Of a DNA stretch of 48,715 nt, positions 45,939 through 48,715 are shown piece after piece. A program made the translations under genes and the position numbers. Origin of the DNA: an uncultured Bacteroidota bacterium (lineage in GTDB: Bacteria > Bacteroidota > Bacteroidia > Chitinophagales > Saprospiraceae); the NCBI GenBank assembly GCA_937861115.1, contig CALMBD010000036.1, forward strand, positions 1-48,715. Reading direction: 5' to 3'. Under the pieces are notes generated by a model that saw only the letters and a list, made by a program, of their open reading frames with translations, ran no database searches and had not been told where the DNA came from. Numbering within the stretch: position 1 is the first letter of the stretch; each line of letters starts with the position of its first letter.

Positions 45939-47123
45939 CTACAAATACTTGAGCCACCAGTAGTCGTGCGAGAACTTGTATTTTCCATACCACCTGCACA
46001 GGAAGTACATCCCCGCGATCAGCAGCGCCCAGGCGACATAGGCCAGGCCGAGACTTGGCTCATATCCTTCCGGCCACTTAGCCGGGGGATTGGAGAAAAA
46101 GTCGACATGCCAGCCTTTGGCAAGGTAGAAATAGGCCCTCGACGCTGCGTTGATGATGGAAAAATGAAGGAAGTAAAAGAAAAACGGCACGCGGCCGAAT
46201 ACCTGCAAAAAAGCGGGAACGGCGCCCCGCCAACGCTCGAACCACAACAACAGCAGCATGCCCGGTCCCAGTGTCATGCACAGGTACAGCAGCGATGGGG
46301 GGTACTTGCTGGTATTCAAAAATGACAATAGCGAATAAACAACTCCCTTTTCCTGGGGCGCCCAATGCTGCGCATCGCCGTACCAGTTGGTTGTTCGCAA
46401 CGCAACAAAAAGCAGGATAATGCCCAGTCCTGCCCGCCAAAGCCACTTTTGCCGGCGTTCGGGCGCCCAGCGCATGACCGGCCCGAAGGCATACCCCAGC
46501 GCCATCACACCGACCCAGGGGATCAGCGGATAAACGACCAGAAAACCGAAACTTTGCTCCGCATTGAAAGGTATCCAGCCGAAGCCGATGTGCAGGAAGG
46601 TCCACAGCCACCCCAGACTGCCCAGCGTTTCAGGACGGATGCCGTCGAGCAGGTTGTGCCCGGCGATCAGGACAAGTCCGAAGCCGACGACCCAGGGCAA
46701 CGGCAGGCGGGAAAGTCCGGCCAGCACGATCATCGACACACCGATAACCCAGATCACCTGCCCGAACATAAAACCCTCGTTCCAGGGCCATTCGAACATC
46801 CAGCTCAGGTTGATGACGGTAAATTCCAGGAATACAAGCCATAGTCCCCGTACCAGCAGAAAGCGGCTCAACGCACGCGCACTCCCGGCCTTCAGGCCGT
46901 ACAAATAGGCGCCGGCGCCGGCCAGAAAAACAAAAACCGGCGCACAGAAATGCGTCACCCAGCGGGTGAAGAACCATGCAGGAGTGGTTTGGGAAACGTC
47001 TTCCGGAGCAAAAGGTGTGGCGGCAAAAAAATCACGCACGTGGTCGAGCGCCATGATCACAATGACCAGACCACGCAGTACATCAAGCGAGGAAACGCGG
47101 TTGGAGGTGTTTTCGTTTTTCAT
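45939..47123 (-). CDS. HGSNAT-like membrane acyltransferase (DUF1624)
   Basis: This 394-aa multi-pass protein has about ten predicted helices. The N-terminal signature SLDVLRGLVIVIMALDHVRDFF and the nearby THFCAPVFVFLAGAGAYL are the catalytic-region pattern of the heparan-alpha-glucosaminide N-acetyltransferase / DUF1624 group. The last helix ends in WYGKYKFSHDYWWLKYL. It probably transfers an acyl group to an extracytoplasmic sugar; substrate and partners are unknown. It converges with the ABC exporter, whose stop is only 9 nt away, and is divergent from the TatD gene. Confidence -1.
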   Translation of the reverse strand: MKNENTSNRVSSLDVLRGLVIVIMALDHVRDFFAATPFAPEDVSQTTPAWFFTRWVTHFCAPVFVFLAGAGAYLYGLKAGSARALSRFLLVRGLWLVFLEFTVINLSWMFEWPWNEGFMFGQVIWVIGVSMIVLAGLSRLPLPWVVGFGLVLIAGHNLLDGIRPETLGSLGWLWTFLHIGFGWIPFNAEQSFGFLVVYPLIPWVGVMALGYAFGPVMRWAPERRQKWLWRAGLGIILLFVALRTTNWYGDAQHWAPQEKGVVYSLLSFLNTSKYPPSLLYLCMTLGPGMLLLLWFERWRGAVPAFLQVFGRVPFFFYFLHFSIINAASRAYFYLAKGWHVDFFSNPPAKWPEGYEPSLGLAYVAWALLIAGMYFLCRWYGKYKFSHDYWWLKYL

Positions 47124-47205
47124 TTTTCTGTTGGCAATGGATGGCTTAATTTTCGCCTAAAATTGAGCAGAAGTTTTGAATTGCCCAATTTCAAGCACCA
47201 TTACC

Positions 47206-47868
47206 TTGCAATTCATCGATCTGCATACACACCATCCCTGCGGGGAAACCGATGTACTGGAAATAGAGAGTATCTATCCCGGTCAGTCCCCAAATGGGAA
47301 AACGCGCTGGTTTTCGGCCGGACTTCACCCCTGGCATCTCGGAAATACCGGACTCGACGAGGCGGCCGGCTGGCTGCACGATCATGCCGCCAATCCGGAC
47401 TGCCTGGCCATCGGGGAGGCAGGGCTGGACAAGGTCACCAAAACACCCTGGACGCTTCAGGAGTCGGCGTTTCAGCAATGCATCAGGATCGCGGTGGAGA
47501 CCGGCAAACCGATGATCATCCACTGCGTGAAAGCCTACGCTGAGGTGACGGCTGCACTCCTGAACGCCCCGTCTGTGCCTGTCGCCATTTTCCACGGTTT
47601 CGACAAACACCCTCAAACCGCAAAGATGCTGCTCGATGCCGGTTTCTTTTTGTCCTTTGGCGCTGCCTTGTTTCGTCAAAACAGCCACGCAGCAGAAGCG
47701 CTGCAACAAACACCTCCCGATCGTTTTTTTCTGGAAACAGACGATAAAAATCTGGATATCAGGTCAGTATACACACGCGCTGCTGCGATCAGGCACATTT
47801 CGCCTGATCAACTGGAAGAACAGATACGGCAGAATTTCATCCGGATTGGGCCTGGCATACCCGGTTGA
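47206..47868 (+). CDS. TatD family metal-dependent hydrolase
   Basis: This protein of about 220 aa has the TatD (amidohydrolase-like) metal-site pattern: HTHH near the start, the Glu of GEAGLD, His in MIIHCVKAY and IFHGFDKH, and the Asp of FLETDDK. Related enzymes act as 3'-5' exonucleases or D-aminoacyl-tRNA deacylases. No ATG precedes HTHH in this frame. The TTG at 47206 gives LQFIDLHTHH, which fits the family's MxFIDxHxH start; a TTG at 47176 is the only longer alternative. An unusual start codon or a sequence error is possible. It ends 83 nt before tcdA. Confidence -1.
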   Translation: MQFIDLHTHHPCGETDVLEIESIYPGQSPNGKTRWFSAGLHPWHLGNTGLDEAAGWLHDHAANPDCLAIGEAGLDKVTKTPWTLQESAFQQCIRIAVETGKPMIIHCVKAYAEVTAALLNAPSVPVAIFHGFDKHPQTAKMLLDAGFFLSFGAALFRQNSHAAEALQQTPPDRFFLETDDKNLDIRSVYTRAAAIRHISPDQLEEQIRQNFIRIGPGIPG

Positions 47869-47927
47869 TCCAGCCCGGAATACACCGGAGCAGGAGCATT
47901 TAAGATGAATTCGTCTGAACACTTGAA

Positions 47928-47935
47928 TATTTTTG
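47928..47935 (+). promoter_or_regulatory. Candidate -7 element for tcdA
   Basis: TATTTTTG matches TAnnTTTG and ends 16 nt before the GTG start of the tcdA gene, implying a very short leader. No clear -33 box is seen. Confidence -1.
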
Positions 47936-47951
47936 TCCCAAAAACAACACA

Positions 47952-48715
47952 GTGGCATTCGAAACGGACAAAAACGAAGCGCAATATTCTGACAGCAATG
48001 CCGTACCGCACTGGCTCCAGCGCACGGAGCTGCTCGTCGGTGAAGCGGCGCTGGCACGCCTGAAAAACCTTAACGTCATGGTGATCGGCCTTGGCGGTGT
48101 GGGCAGTTACGCTGCCGAATTCCTGGCCCGGGCAGGTGTGGGTAAAATGACCATAATAGACGGCGATACTGTTGACCTCACCAATACCAACCGGCAATTG
48201 CCCGCCCTGCACAGCACCGTGGGCCAATCCAAAGCCGCCATCATGGCCGGTCGGATGCTCGATATTAACCCCGATCTTGAACTGACGGTCAGGGAGGATT
48301 TTCTTACGCCCGAAGCCGTAAAAACGTTTCAGTTCCGCGAATTCGATTATGTATTCGACTGTATTGACTCTGTCCAGCCCAAGCAGTATGTCATTGTCGC
48401 CTGCAAACAGCAAAACGTACGCGTCGTGAGCAGCATGGGCGCCGGTGGCCGACTCGACCCTTCCAAGGTCCAGGTGTCTGATATCTCGGCGACATTTAAC
48501 TGTCCCTTTGCTCAACAGGTCCGCAAAGGGTTGAAACGCAAAGGTGTATGGCGTGGCGTCACGGTGGTGTTCTCCTCCGAACGGGTCGACCGCAGCACCT
48601 GTATGATGACCGACGGCAGCAAGTTCAAAAAATCATTCTACGGCACCATATCCTATATACCGGCGCTTTTTGGGCTGCACATGGCAAGCGTGGTCGTGCG
48701 GGAAGCGGTGAGGGG
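47952..48715 (+). CDS. tcdA: tRNA threonylcarbamoyladenosine dehydratase, partial at 3' end
   Basis: This open frame runs off the right edge after 254 codons and encodes a ThiF/E1-like enzyme. The nucleotide-binding motif GLGGVGSYAAE is at 46-56, with IDGDTVDLTNTNRQ after it. The TcdA group features DCIDSVQPK, SSMGAGGRLDPSKV and VTVVFSSE follow. A Cys in STCMMTDG lies near the end. TcdA cyclises t6A at position 37 of tRNAs to ct6A using ATP. The first in-frame candidate start is the GTG at 47952; the nearest upstream stop is at 47916-47918 and no in-frame ATG precedes the nucleotide motif. Family members are about 240-270 aa, so little is missing. Confidence -1.
   Translation, partial: MAFETDKNEAQYSDSNAVPHWLQRTELLVGEAALARLKNLNVMVIGLGGVGSYAAEFLARAGVGKMTIIDGDTVDLTNTNRQLPALHSTVGQSKAAIMAGRMLDINPDLELTVREDFLTPEAVKTFQFREFDYVFDCIDSVQPKQYVIVACKQQNVRVVSSMGAGGRLDPSKVQVSDISATFNCPFAQQVRKGLKRKGVWRGVTVVFSSERVDRSTCMMTDGSKFKKSFYGTISYIPALFGLHMASVVVREAVR

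Noticed and set aside
47808-48515. 235-codon minus-strand frame over tcdA
   Set aside because: The plus strand encodes a clear ThiF/TcdA protein through the same stretch.

Overview
The window reads as a chromosomal segment of a Bacteroidota bacterium, most likely of the Saprospiraceae or a close relative (inference). The evidence is three secreted proteins with type IX secretion (T9SS) sorting domains, several starts preceded by the Bacteroidota -7 promoter element TAnnTTTG, and families typical of the phylum (CtlX, DUF6249, DUF3667, DUF5995, YheT-type hydrolase, SIMPL, HGSNAT-like protein). Base composition is moderately GC-rich, with local AT-rich patches that stand out.

Region 1 (1-19.7 kb) is a Tc (ABC) toxin-complex locus, all on the plus strand. 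It opens with a 2612-aa TcB-TcC fusion whose last ~349 residues, after the conserved RHS core, are an AT-rich, unrecognised toxin tip. Three accessory genes follow: an EAD11-like single-pass membrane protein with a WxxGxW tail, a small three-helix membrane protein, and a WD40-like propeller. The locus ends with a 2736-aa TcA pore subunit. Two diverged copies of a cloverleaf-like DNA/RNA element, about 97 and 107 nt from stem to stem, lie after the TcB-TcC gene and after the TcA gene. They share architecture, and their stems differ by compensating changes. These repeats and the accessory trio are the least explained content of the window.

Region 2 (19.7-28.9 kb, minus strand) holds a large HYR-repeat T9SS protein with dockerin-like and cohesin-like segments. 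Next is a likely GH3-family ligase / unknown 160-aa protein / GMC oxidoreductase operon. A 773-nt gap follows, with an orphan intrinsic terminator and a G-rich repeat that could form a quadruplex, and then a DUF6249-type membrane protein.

Region 3 (28.9-36.3 kb) has ctlX divergent from a DUF3667-type gene coupled to gatB. A 154-bp MITE-like inverted-repeat element and a small exported protein come next. Then comes a tightly packed operon of a Nudix-like protein without a Nudix box, a YheT-like hydrolase, a DUF5995 protein and an orphan PaaD.

Region 4 (36.4-48.7 kb) is mostly housekeeping and surface genes: a short beta-helix T9SS protein, an EEP-family hydrolase, a SIMPL protein, dnaK (with a clear terminator and a sigma-54-like upstream motif), a type B T9SS protein, an unknown membrane-anchored protein, an ABC exporter, an HGSNAT-like acyltransferase, a TatD hydrolase, and the start of tcdA, cut by the window edge. 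I saw no tRNA, rRNA, CRISPR array or intact insertion sequence.
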